Part shown: positions 33,358 through 41,269 of the stretch, piece by piece
Layout of the letters: each line of letters starts with the position of its first letter
Numbering within the stretch: the first letter of the stretch is position 1
Assembly (NCBI GenBank): GCA_014138725.1
Contig: JACJID010000002.1
Location: 124,001-188,000, forward strand
DNA: 64,000 nt
Direction of reading: 5' to 3'
DNA from: Kutzneria viridogrisea
Lineage (GTDB): Bacteria > Actinomycetota > Actinomycetes > Mycobacteriales > Pseudonocardiaceae
Made by a program: the position numbers and the translations under genes
The notes under the pieces: generated by a model
The model's input: the letters and a program-made list of their open reading frames with translations, nothing else
Databases searched by the model: none
What the model was told of the DNA's origin: nothing

Positions 33358-34360
33358 GCGCAACGCTCACCCCCGCGTCCCGTACGGCCCGCTCCACCTC
33401 GGCCAGGTAGGGCGCGGCCGCTCGTCCACCAAGCACTACGTGGTCCAGGTCGAGCAGGTTCACCAGGTCCAGCACCGCCGTGCCGAGCAGCCGTGAGGCA
33501 CGGCGGATCCGCTGGTCAGCGGGGTCGAGCGCGGCGAAGCGGGCCAGCACGTCCGGTCCGGCGCCGACCACGGCGGCGGGCCCGCACAGCACCTCCACGC
33601 AGCCACGCCGCCCGCACGGGCAGAGCGGGCCGTCCGCCTGGACCGTGGTGTGGCCGAACTCCCCCGCGTTGGTGCGTGCCCCGCGGTGCACCTGCCCGTC
33701 GAGCACCAGCCCGGCACCGATACCGGTGCCCACGTACACCAGTGCCGCGTGCGTGAACCGCTCGCGCTGCCACCAGCGCTCGGCCAGCACGGCCGCGTTG
33801 GTGTCCTTGTCCACGATCACCGGCAGGCCGGTGACCTGCGCCAACTGCTCGCGCAGCGGTACGCCGTGCCAGCCGGGCAACCGGGTGGCCGCGTGCACCA
33901 CGCCCGTGCGGTGGTCCAGCGGCCCCGGGCAGCCCACGCCGATGCCGATCACCTTCGCCGGGTCGACCCCCGCGAGCAGTTCGGCCACCGGCGCCGCGAT
34001 CCACGCCACGTCCGCCACCGGTCCCGGCACGCGCCGCTCGCGCACCACTGTCCCGGTGAGGTCGGCCAGCACCACGCGCAGTTCGTCGCGGTCCAGGTGC
34101 ACGCCCACTGACCAGCGCGCGTCGGCGACCACGCGCAGCAGGGTGCGCGGCTTGCCCACGGTGGGCGCGGCCTGCCCCGATTCGGCGAGCAGCCCGTGCT
34201 CGATCAGCCTGGCCACGATCTTGGACACCGCCTGGGCGGTCAGCCCGGTGCGCGCTGCCAGGTCCACCCTGCTCAGGCCCTCCTGCGTGCGCACGAGGTC
34301 CAGTACCAGCGCGTCGTTGTGACCACGCAGTCGGTCGAGGTTCACTCCGGTGCTTTGCAT
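33257..34360 (-). CDS. ROK-family transcriptional regulator
   Basis: This 367-aa protein has an N-terminal winged helix (LSRVDLAARTGLTAQAVSKI, residues about 28-48) and a ROK sugar-kinase-like domain. The ROK zinc/substrate motif is present as CPCGRRGCVEVLCG, and IGIGVGCPGPLDHRTG is a phosphate-binding loop. Such proteins are usually sugar-responsive repressors of the NagC/XylR type. It is divergent from a Gfo/Idh/MocA dehydrogenase, and a perfect palindrome starts one base upstream of its ATG, which suggests autoregulation and control of the divergent pair. No ribosome site is visible, so it is probably leaderless. Confidence 0.9.
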   Translation of the reverse strand: MQSTGVNLDRLRGHNDALVLDLVRTQEGLSRVDLAARTGLTAQAVSKIVARLIEHGLLAESGQAAPTVGKPRTLLRVVADARWSVGVHLDRDELRVVLADLTGTVVRERRVPGPVADVAWIAAPVAELLAGVDPAKVIGIGVGCPGPLDHRTGVVHAATRLPGWHGVPLREQLAQVTGLPVIVDKDTNAAVLAERWWQRERFTHAALVYVGTGIGAGLVLDGQVHRGARTNAGEFGHTTVQADGPLCPCGRRGCVEVLCGPAAVVGAGPDVLARFAALDPADQRIRRASRLLGTAVLDLVNLLDLDHVVLGGRAAAPYLAEVERAVRDAGVSVALSELGPGSVAAGAATLPLAAYHPASAVPSAPHR

Positions 34361-34381
34361 TTACGCAACAGTGTTGATTAA
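34361..34381. promoter_or_regulatory. Candidate ROK operator (21-bp palindrome)
   Basis: TTA-CG-CAACA-G-TGTTG-AT-TAA is symmetric around 34371: TTA/TAA and CAACA/TGTTG pair exactly and two bases per side do not. It fills almost the entire 29-bp gap between the ROK ATG (34360) and the dehydrogenase ATG (34390). A bound repressor would block both genes. Confidence 0.75.
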
Positions 34382-34389
34382 CTCGGGGC

Positions 34390-35451
34390 ATGAACGCAAG
34401 CACGGATCTCAGGGTCGGCCTCCTGGGCTACGGCATCGCCGGTGCCGTGTTCCACGCCCCGCTCATCGCCGCCACGCCTGGCCTGCGGCTGTCCGCGGTG
34501 GTCACCGCCAGCCCCGCGCGCCGGGAGAAGCTGGCCGCCGAGCACCCCGGCGCCCTCGCCCTGGACGAGGCCGAGGCCCTGTGGGCCCGTGCGGGGGAGC
34601 TGGACCTGGTCGTCGTGGCCACCCCGAACCGCACCCACGTGCCGCTGGCCAAGGCCGCGCTGGCCGCCGGGCTGCCGGTGGTGGTGGACAAGCCGTTCGC
34701 CCCGACCGTGGAGCAGGCCCGCGAGCTGACCGAGCACGCCGCCAAGCTCGGCCTGCCGCTCGCGGTGTTCCAGAACCGCCGGTGGGACAACGACTTCCTG
34801 ACCGTGCGCGGGTTGATCGACGCGGGCGAACTGGGCACCGTGACCCGGTTCGAGTCCCGGTTCGAGCGCTGGGTGCCCAAGCCGAAGACCGGCTGGCGTG
34901 AGCTCGGCGACCCCGAGGAGGCCGGGGGTGTGCTGTTCGACCTCGGCGCGCACCTGATCGACCAGGCGCTGCAACTGTTCGGCCCGGTCCGCGTGGTGTA
35001 CGCCGAGCTGGACCGCCGCCGCGAGGGCGTGCAGGTCGACGACGACGCCTTCGTCGCGCTGACCCACGCCAACGGGGTGCGCTCACACCTGTGGATGGGC
35101 TCGCTCACCGCGCAGGGCGGACCGCGCATGCGCGTGCTCGGCGACAGGGCGGCCTTCACCAAGTACGGGCTGGACGGCCAGGAAGCCGCGCTCAAGGCGG
35201 GTCACCGACCTACCGAGCCCGGCTGGGGCGTGGAGCCCGCGGAGCTGTCCGGCAAGCTCGGGGTGGACGGGGACCTGCGCACGATCACCTCGCACGCCGG
35301 GGCGTACCCGCGGTTCTACGCGCAGATGCGCGATGCCGTGCGCGGAATCGGCGAGGTGCCCGTCACCCCCGAGTCGGCCACCGCCACGCTGGAGCTCATC
35401 ACCGCAGCCCAACGCTCTGCTGAACTCTCCGCGCCTGTGGTTTGCTCGTGA
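34390..35451 (+). CDS. Gfo/Idh/MocA-family oxidoreductase
   Basis: This 353-aa NAD(P)-dependent sugar or inositol-type dehydrogenase has the Rossmann motif VGLLGYGIAGAVFHAPLIAA (GxGxxG, residues about 9-28). The family signature VVDKPFAPTVEQARELTEHA contains the EKP-like Lys. The C-terminal alpha/beta domain has GGVLFDLGAHLIDQALQLFG. The YvaA/YdgJ-like branch usually acts on scyllo-inositol or related cyclic sugars; the true substrate is not readable. The ATG is 9 bp from the ROK operator and lacks a strong ribosome site. Its stop lies 1 bp before the next gene. Confidence 0.9.
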   Translation: MNASTDLRVGLLGYGIAGAVFHAPLIAATPGLRLSAVVTASPARREKLAAEHPGALALDEAEALWARAGELDLVVVATPNRTHVPLAKAALAAGLPVVVDKPFAPTVEQARELTEHAAKLGLPLAVFQNRRWDNDFLTVRGLIDAGELGTVTRFESRFERWVPKPKTGWRELGDPEEAGGVLFDLGAHLIDQALQLFGPVRVVYAELDRRREGVQVDDDAFVALTHANGVRSHLWMGSLTAQGGPRMRVLGDRAAFTKYGLDGQEAALKAGHRPTEPGWGVEPAELSGKLGVDGDLRTITSHAGAYPRFYAQMRDAVRGIGEVPVTPESATATLELITAAQRSAELSAPVVCS

Positions 35452-35452
35452 C

Positions 35453-36349
35453 ATGATCACGATCGGGGCGGAGCGCACCGCCGAGCTGTTGCCGTTCGAC
35501 CGCCTGGTTCCCGCGCTGCGAGCCGGTTTCCAGTCCGCGGTGACCGTGCCCGAACGGCAGCAGCACCGGGTCGGCCCGGACGGCGGCTCCACCATGTTGA
35601 TCATGCCTGCCTTCGGCCCCGAGCACAGCGGGGTCAAGATCGCCACGGTGTACCCGGACCAGCGGCCCGCCGTCGCGGCCACCTACACGCTGTTCGACAA
35701 CCACACCGGGCAGCCGCTCGCGCACCTGGACGGAACGACGATCACCAGCAGGCGGACCGCGGCGGCCTCCGCGCTGGCCGCGGACTTCCTCGCCCGCGCC
35801 GACGCGCGCACCCTGCTGATCATCGGCAGCGGCACCGTGGCCGCCATGCTGCCCGCCGCGTACCGCGCGGTGCGGCCGATCGACCGCGTGCTGGTGCACT
35901 CGCGCACCGCCGCCAACGCCGCGGCACTGGCCGAGCGGGTCGGCGGGGAGGTCGTCACCGACCTGCCCGCCGCGGTGGCCGCCGCCGACGTGGTCAGCTG
36001 CGCCACGCTGGCCACCGAGCCGGTCGTGCTCGGCCAGTGGCTGCGGCCGGGCGTGCACCTCGACCTGATCGGCAGCTTCCGCCCGGACATGCGCGAGACC
36101 GACGACGCGGCCATCGCCCGCAGCTCGGTGTTCGTCGACACCTTCGGCGCCTGCGAGGAGTCCGGGGACCTGAGCCAGCCCCTGGCCAACGGCACCCTGC
36201 GCCTGGCCGACATCCGCGCCGACCTCACCGCCCTGTGCACCGCCGCGCACCCCGGCCGCACGAGCCCGGCGGAACTGACCCTGTTCAAGTCCGCGGGCAC
36301 CGCCGTCGAGGACCTCGCCGCGGCCGTGCTCGCCTACCGCTCCAGGTAG
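35453..36349 (+). CDS. Ornithine cyclodeaminase/mu-crystallin family protein
   Basis: This 298-aa protein of the OCD/mu-crystallin family uses NAD(P) to deaminate or reduce amino or imino acids. Motifs are KIATVYPDQRPAVAATYTLF, LDGTTITSRRTAAASALAAD (substrate region), LLIIGSGTVAAMLPAAYRAV (nucleotide-binding loop) and the C-terminal KSAGTAVEDLAAAVLAY. ATG 35453 starts one base after the dehydrogenase stop, so the two form an operon. Members include OCD, alanine dehydrogenase and imine reductases, and I cannot tell which this is. It overlaps the convergent propeller gene by 16 bp. Confidence 0.88.
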   Translation: MITIGAERTAELLPFDRLVPALRAGFQSAVTVPERQQHRVGPDGGSTMLIMPAFGPEHSGVKIATVYPDQRPAVAATYTLFDNHTGQPLAHLDGTTITSRRTAAASALAADFLARADARTLLIIGSGTVAAMLPAAYRAVRPIDRVLVHSRTAANAAALAERVGGEVVTDLPAAVAAADVVSCATLATEPVVLGQWLRPGVHLDLIGSFRPDMRETDDAAIARSSVFVDTFGACEESGDLSQPLANGTLRLADIRADLTALCTAAHPGRTSPAELTLFKSAGTAVEDLAAAVLAYRSR

Positions 36350-37260
36350 ACGATCTCGTGCGCGCCGCCGTCCATCGGCACGGTGGCGCGCACCTGCCAG
36401 TCCCTGACGTCGATCACCGTCATCGTGCCGTCCTTCGCGTTGTTCACGTACAGGTCGGCACCGGCCGAGGTCATGCCCAACGGCCCAGCACCCACCTGGA
36501 CCTGCTCGACCACCTTGCCCTGTTCGACGTCCACGATGCTGACCGAATCCGGGCTCGACTCGTCGGAGTCCCAGTTCGCGTGGAAGTGGGACACCGCCAC
36601 CCGGCCGTCGGCCAGCACGTGCACCCGGAGCGGGTTGCCCGGCAACTCGACCTCGCCGACCTTCTCGTCCGAGCCCGTGTCGACCACGTGCAGCAGGGCC
36701 CGCGCCCGATCCGCCGCGTAGAGCAGGTCCCCGCGCACCTCCAGGTCCTCCGAGCCGGTCGGCATCGCGATCCGCCCCGCCATGCGCCGGTCCACCAGGT
36801 CCAGCACCGAGACGAAGCCCGCCTCCTTGTTGCCCGTGTACGCCTTCGTCCGGTCCCCGGTCAGCGCCAGCCAGTGCGGCCCCGCCGTGCCCGTCGGCAC
36901 GTGCCCCAGGGGCTGCCAGGTGTTCAGGTCCAGCGTGAGCAGGCAGCCGCCGTGCGACTCGCACACCACGTGCAGCCGGTCCCCGTCCACCGCCAGGTCG
37001 TGCGGCCCCGCGTAGGGCGCGATGTCCACCACCTCGGTGATCTCCCACGTGCCGGGGTCGATCACCACGATCTCGTGCCCGAGGTCCCCGTGCTTGTCGT
37101 AGAACCCGTTCCGGTAGGTGACCGTCGCGTACAGCCGGTCCCGCGACTCGTCGTGCACCAGCACGTGCGGCTGTGCCGGTACCGCCAGGCGTGCCACCTC
37201 GGTCAACTCGTCGTCCAGCACCGTGACCGTCGATCCCCGTTGATTGCTGCTGATGAGCAT
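36334..37260 (-). CDS. YncE-like seven-bladed beta-propeller protein
   Basis: This 308-aa protein is made of repeated beta-propeller blades of the YncE/NHL type. Blades show HVLVHDESRDRLYATV, HDLAVDGDRLHVVCES, HWLALTGDRTKAYTGN, VSVLDLVDRRMAGRI and LHVVDTGSDEKVGEVELPG. There is no signal peptide, so it is likely cytoplasmic. Function is unknown; such proteins often bind partners or small ligands. It is transcribed toward the ornithine-cyclodeaminase gene and overlaps its end. The upstream region contains the strongest hairpin of the window. Confidence 0.8.
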   Translation of the reverse strand: MLISSNQRGSTVTVLDDELTEVARLAVPAQPHVLVHDESRDRLYATVTYRNGFYDKHGDLGHEIVVIDPGTWEITEVVDIAPYAGPHDLAVDGDRLHVVCESHGGCLLTLDLNTWQPLGHVPTGTAGPHWLALTGDRTKAYTGNKEAGFVSVLDLVDRRMAGRIAMPTGSEDLEVRGDLLYAADRARALLHVVDTGSDEKVGEVELPGNPLRVHVLADGRVAVSHFHANWDSDESSPDSVSIVDVEQGKVVEQVQVGAGPLGMTSAGADLYVNNAKDGTMTVIDVRDWQVRATVPMDGGAHEIVYLER

Positions 37261-37656
37261 GTTCCAACGCTATTTTCCCACCACTGCTGCGTCCAGCGCA
37301 CAGTACTCAACCCAGCTGTGCGCCGAGTGCAACAGTGGTCCTGAACGAGCCCAGGTGTGCGTGTGCCGTGAAGGTGGCTTTCACTGCGTTGGGCGCAGTG
37401 AAAGCCACCTTCACGGCCCCCGGTGCCGAGCCGCCACCCCACCCCAGCACGTCCCAAAGGTGCCCTTCACGACGCTGAACGTCCCGAACGGCACCTTCAT
37501 GACATCGGCGACGCCGCCCGACCCACGGCGGCCCCGTCCCGAAGGTGCCCTTCACGACGGTGCCGCGGCTCGCGCCGCCGGTGCCCCGCTCCCCGCTCCC
37601 CGCCCCACCGGAGACGATCTCTAGAGTCGGCGGTGCGACAGCAGAAGGGAGTAGCG
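37261..37656. repeat. Gene-free gap with a 24-bp perfect hairpin and two further family A elements
   Basis: The 396-bp gap separates the 5' ends of the propeller (minus) and MscS-like (plus) genes. GCCGTGAAGGTGGCTTTCAC plus TGCG (37365-37388) is perfectly complementary to 37394-37417 across a TTGGG loop, a 24-bp stem with a 5-nt loop. Further elements are at about 37452-37510 (stem halves AAGGTGCCCTTC and GAACGGCACCTTC) and 37531-37560. The first 100 bp next to the propeller start are more AT-rich and probably hold its promoter. Ribosome site GAAGGGAG precedes 37657. Confidence 0.9.
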
Positions 37657-38271
37657 ATGACCCGTCCTCGCTGGTCAGCCGATGCCAAGCGGAGTCTGGC
37701 AGCGGGCACGCTGGCCTGCGCCGTGGTGGTGGCGACCGAGGTGTTCGGCAAGTTCAACGACAGCGCGATGGCCTGGGAGAAGGTCGTGGCGATCGTCGGG
37801 GTGCTGCTGTTCCTGGCGACCTCGGTGGTGGCGGTGCGCAGCCTGGGCAACCTGGTGGTGCGGCGCACACAGGACCGGATCGGGGTCAGCCACGCGGGCA
37901 TGGTGCGGCTGGCGATCTCGATCGTGGGCTACCTGTTCGGCGCGGTGATCGCGCTGGGCATGTTGCACGTGGGGCTGGGTCAACTGCTGGTCGGCGGGGC
38001 GCTGACCGGTGTGGTGCTGGGCATCGCGTGCCAGCAGGCGCTGGGCAACCTGTTCGCGGGGCTGGTGCTGCTGATCTCGCGGCCGTTCACCATCGGCGAG
38101 GCGATCATCGTGCACTCGGGTGCGCTGGGCGGCCCGCACGAGGGTGTGGTGCTGGAGATGGGTCTGGTCTACGTGGTGGTGGAGACCGACACGGGGCTGG
38201 TGCGGCTGCCCAACAGCGCGGTGCTGTCGGCGGGCGTGGGCCCGCGCCCGGTCGCGGTCGAGGAACCGTGA
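37657..38271 (+). CDS. Small MscS-like mechanosensitive channel
   Basis: This 204-aa protein has four hydrophobic segments (about residues 12-30, 36-58, 80-102, 105-122) and then a short beta domain (EGVVLEMGLVYVVVETDTGL, VRLPNSAVLSAGV). The pore-lining helix region ALTGVVLGIACQQALGNLFA resembles MscS TM3. The large C-terminal cytoplasmic vestibule of MscS is missing, so it is a minimal member. ATG 37657 has GAAGGGAG upstream. The stop overlaps the next start by 4 bp (GTGA). An osmotic-release role is inferred from family only. Confidence 0.83.
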   Translation: MTRPRWSADAKRSLAAGTLACAVVVATEVFGKFNDSAMAWEKVVAIVGVLLFLATSVVAVRSLGNLVVRRTQDRIGVSHAGMVRLAISIVGYLFGAVIALGMLHVGLGQLLVGGALTGVVLGIACQQALGNLFAGLVLLISRPFTIGEAIIVHSGALGGPHEGVVLEMGLVYVVVETDTGLVRLPNSAVLSAGVGPRPVAVEEP

Positions 38272-38897
38272 CGGCGGTCCGGCCGCTGACCCCGGAGGCG
38301 CTGGTCGAGGTCCTGGCCGATCGGATCGCCGACACAGCACCGGGTTCGCGGCTGCGCGTGCTCGTGGACGGCGCGCCCGCGGCACGGCCCGAGGCCCTGG
38401 CGGACGGGCTGGTGGATCCGCTGCGGCTGCGGGGCCGCGCGGTGCAGCGCGTGTCGGCACGGGACTTCCTGCGGCCCGCCTCGTTGCGCTTCGAGCGGGG
38501 GCGGACCGATCCCGACTCGTACTACGAGGACTGGGTCGACATGGACGGGCTGGCACGCGAGGTACTTGACCCGCTGGAGCAAGCGGGCAGCGGCGAGGTG
38601 CTGCCGACGTTGTGGAACGCGGAGACCGACCGGGCCAGCCGCGCGGCGTACGTGCCGGTGCCGGAAGGCGGGGTGGTCGTGGTGGACGGCACGCTGCTGC
38701 TGGGCCGCTGGCTGCCCTTCGACCTGACGGTGCACCTGCACCTGTCCCCTGCCGCGCTGCGCAGGCGGACCGAGCCGGAGTCGCACTGGACGCTGGCCGC
38801 GCACGAGCGCTACGCCGAGCAGGTGGACCCGCTTTCCGCGGCCGACATCGTGGTCAGGGCGGACGATCCGCGCCATCCGGCGCTCGTGGTCGGATGA
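38268..38897 (+). CDS. Uridine-kinase-like protein without a canonical P-loop
   Basis: This 209-aa protein is similar to actinobacterial proteins annotated as uridine kinase. The strand before the P-loop is RLRVLVDGAPAARPEALADG, but GxxGxGK[ST] is absent. Later segments are recognisable: RDFLRPASLRFERGRTDPDS, GGVVVVDGTLLLGRWLPFDL and LSPAALRRRTEPE. Nucleotide binding by the usual mode is therefore doubtful. As far as I recall this loss is shared by relatives, so the subgroup may have another role. The GTG overlaps the MscS-like stop, so the two are translationally coupled. Confidence 0.75.
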   Translation: MTAVRPLTPEALVEVLADRIADTAPGSRLRVLVDGAPAARPEALADGLVDPLRLRGRAVQRVSARDFLRPASLRFERGRTDPDSYYEDWVDMDGLAREVLDPLEQAGSGEVLPTLWNAETDRASRAAYVPVPEGGVVVVDGTLLLGRWLPFDLTVHLHLSPAALRRRTEPESHWTLAAHERYAEQVDPLSAADIVVRADDPRHPALVVG

Positions 38898-38962
38898 ACG
38901 CAGGACCGACAAAACAGGGCAAGTTCGTGCGGATTTGTTGCCAGTAGTGGGGGCGCTTCCTA

Positions 38963-38982
38963 CTGTGAGAGCGATCTCACAG
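38963..38982. promoter_or_regulatory. LacI-type operator candidate upstream of the GH78-like gene
   Basis: CTGTGAGA-GCGA-TCTCACAG is a perfect 8-bp inverted repeat with a 4-bp spacer, 14 bp before the GTG start. The core GAGAGCGATCTC closely resembles the GAGAGCGCTCTC-type operators of actinobacterial LacI regulators of glycoside hydrolases. It is not a good CRP site because the TGTGA/TCACA spacing is 8 rather than 6. Confidence 0.75.
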
Positions 38983-38995
38983 CCTGGAGGTCCGC

Positions 38996-41269
38996 GTGCG
39001 AACCCCCCTGCTCGCCGTGGCCGTACTACTGGTGGCCACCGCCGTTCCCGCACAGGGCCAGGTCCCGTCCTGGCAGCGCTACGTGATCGCTCCGGGCAGC
39101 CGGGACGTGCACCCGGTAGCGACGATCTCCACCACTGGCGATGTCAGCACGAGTGGCGGCACGACGGTGCTACGCAAGGCCGCCGACCCGGTGTGGCCGC
39201 GCGGCACGACCGCGGCCGCCAGTTCGACGCACGCGCCCAACCCGCGCGACTACTCCCCCGCCAACGCTGTTGACGGGGATTCGGATTCGTTCTGGAACGA
39301 CGACACCGAGAACGCCTACCCGGACGCGCTGACCATCACCGCGCCGAGCCAGGTGAGCCTGCCGGGCATCACGCTGGTGTCCAACAGTGACGGCGCACCA
39401 AGGGATTTCACCGTCGAGACCTGGGACGGTACCGCCTGGCGACAGACCGCCGCTGTGACCGGCAACGAGCAGGTCCGGCGCAGGGTGCCGTTCGCGCGGG
39501 CGGTGAGCACCACACAGGTTCGGATCACCGTGACCCGGGACAACGACGGCGGGCGCGGGATCTTCACGCGTGTCAACGAGGTGCTGCCGGGCCTGGCGGC
39601 CGATCCGCCGAGCATCGTGCTGGACTTCGGGAAAGTTGTTGCGGGCTATGCGAAGTTGGCGTTCTCCGCGGCAAGCGGGGCGCCGACGGCGCGGCTGGCG
39701 TTCGCGGAGAGCACGCAGTACCTGACCGATCGCTCCGACTTCGCGCGCTCGGACTTCTCCGGCGGACCCGGCGTGGACACGCACTCGGTGACCGGGCCGG
39801 GAACCTGGTCGGACAACGAGCTGCACGGCTTCCGGTACCTGAAGATCAGCACGGACCGGGGTGAGCTGGCGATCAGCTCGGTCTCGCTGGACTTCGCGCC
39901 GTTCCTGGGCACGCCCGAGACCTACACCGGCTGGTTCGAGTCCTCGGATCAGCAGCTGAACCAGTTCTGGTACAACGCCTCCTACACCAACGAGCTGTGC
40001 ACCGACACGTTCCGCCCCGCCGACGTGGACCCGCGTGGCGCCGACAGCCCGTCCCTGGGCGGCAAGCTGGTGCTGCACGACGGGGCCAAGCGCGACCGGG
40101 ACCCGTACGTGGGCGACCTCGCGGTGTCCGGGCGCACCGCGTACTTGACGCACGAGGTCAAGCTCGCGGCCCGGAACGTGCTCGCCGACCTGGCCGAGCA
40201 CCAGCGGGCGGACGGCTGGATCCCGCCCGCGTCGATCAACAACTACACGCTCCCGCTGTTCGAGTACCCGCTGTGGTGGACGACCGCCAGCTGGGACTAC
40301 GTGCTCTACACCGGGGACACCGGCTACGGCGCCACGTACTACCCGAACCTGGTGCGGCTGCTGGACAACTGGTACCAGTCGACGACGAACGCGCGCGGGC
40401 TGCTGGCCAGGCCGGAGGGCTACGGGGACTACGCGTTCCTGCCCAGGACCGGCGAGGTCACCTACTACAACGCGCTCTACGTGCAGGCGCTGCGGGACGC
40501 GGCGCGACTCGCGGGCGTGCTGGGTCACGCCGAGGACCAGACCCGTTGGCAGCACAGGGCGGACACGGTGTCGGCGGCGATCAACACCTACCTGTGGGAC
40601 CCGGCGAACAAGTCCTATGTGGACTCATCTACGGGACCGCTGCGGCACGGGCAGGACGGCAACGCGCTGGCGATCACCAGCGGGGTGGCCGATCCGGCAC
40701 GGGCGAGGTCGGCGCTCGACCTGCTCACCGCCAGGACCGCGCGGCCGTGGGGCAACGCGTTCATGGACGACGACACGCTCGTCGGCGACGGCTCTCAGCG
40801 CGTCTACGCCTTCACCTCCTACCCCGAGATCGAGGCCCGTTTCCTTACCGGGCAGGCGGATTCCGCGGTCGAGGAGATCAAACGGCTGTACGGCTGGATG
40901 GGCAGCACCGACTGGGAGGGCATCGGCGCGGGCGGTTCGCCTTACGAGGGCGCCTACACCTCACTGGCGCACGGCTGGTCCACCGGGGTGCTGCCCGCGC
41001 TCACCAACGACCTGCTCGGCGTGCGCCCGACCTCCCCGGGATTCGCCACCTGGTCGGTGGCCCCGCACCCGGGTGGGGGCGTGTCCTGGGCCCGGGGGCA
41101 GGTGCCGACCCCGCACGGGCCGCTCACCGTGAGCTGGCACACCGACTCCGACGGGTTCACCCTGACCGTCACCGCGCCGCCGGGCACGACCGGCACCGTC
41201 ACGTTGCCCTCCGGAACCCCGCACAGCTTCGGGAGCGGCACGAACACCCTGCGAGGAGGAACCCTGTGA
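38996..41269 (+). CDS. Secreted alpha-L-rhamnosidase-like glycoside hydrolase (GH78-like) with discoidin-type module
   Basis: This 757-aa exported enzyme has a signal peptide (PLLAVAVLLVATAVPAQG). An F5/8-type C (discoidin-like) module spans about 60-195 (YSPANAVDGDSDSFWNDDT ... QVRITVTRDND). A beta-sandwich follows, then an (alpha/alpha)6 catalytic region at about 310-690 and a C-terminal beta domain. The segment HDGAKRDRDPYVGDLAVSGR matches the catalytic acid region of GH78 (usually DCPQRDERLGWTGD). The GTG start follows CTGGAGG and lies 14 bp after a palindromic operator. Substrate may be rhamnosyl glycans; GH78 assignment is from motifs. It is translationally coupled to the next protease gene. 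Confidence 0.85.
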   Translation: MRTPLLAVAVLLVATAVPAQGQVPSWQRYVIAPGSRDVHPVATISTTGDVSTSGGTTVLRKAADPVWPRGTTAAASSTHAPNPRDYSPANAVDGDSDSFWNDDTENAYPDALTITAPSQVSLPGITLVSNSDGAPRDFTVETWDGTAWRQTAAVTGNEQVRRRVPFARAVSTTQVRITVTRDNDGGRGIFTRVNEVLPGLAADPPSIVLDFGKVVAGYAKLAFSAASGAPTARLAFAESTQYLTDRSDFARSDFSGGPGVDTHSVTGPGTWSDNELHGFRYLKISTDRGELAISSVSLDFAPFLGTPETYTGWFESSDQQLNQFWYNASYTNELCTDTFRPADVDPRGADSPSLGGKLVLHDGAKRDRDPYVGDLAVSGRTAYLTHEVKLAARNVLADLAEHQRADGWIPPASINNYTLPLFEYPLWWTTASWDYVLYTGDTGYGATYYPNLVRLLDNWYQSTTNARGLLARPEGYGDYAFLPRTGEVTYYNALYVQALRDAARLAGVLGHAEDQTRWQHRADTVSAAINTYLWDPANKSYVDSSTGPLRHGQDGNALAITSGVADPARARSALDLLTARTARPWGNAFMDDDTLVGDGSQRVYAFTSYPEIEARFLTGQADSAVEEIKRLYGWMGSTDWEGIGAGGSPYEGAYTSLAHGWSTGVLPALTNDLLGVRPTSPGFATWSVAPHPGGGVSWARGQVPTPHGPLTVSWHTDSDGFTLTVTAPPGTTGTVTLPSGTPHSFGSGTNTLRGGTL

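Noticed and set aside
38963-38982. CRP-type site (TGTGA/TCACA)
   Set aside because: Half-site spacing is 8 bp instead of 6; a LacI-type operator with GAGAGCGATCTC core fits better.
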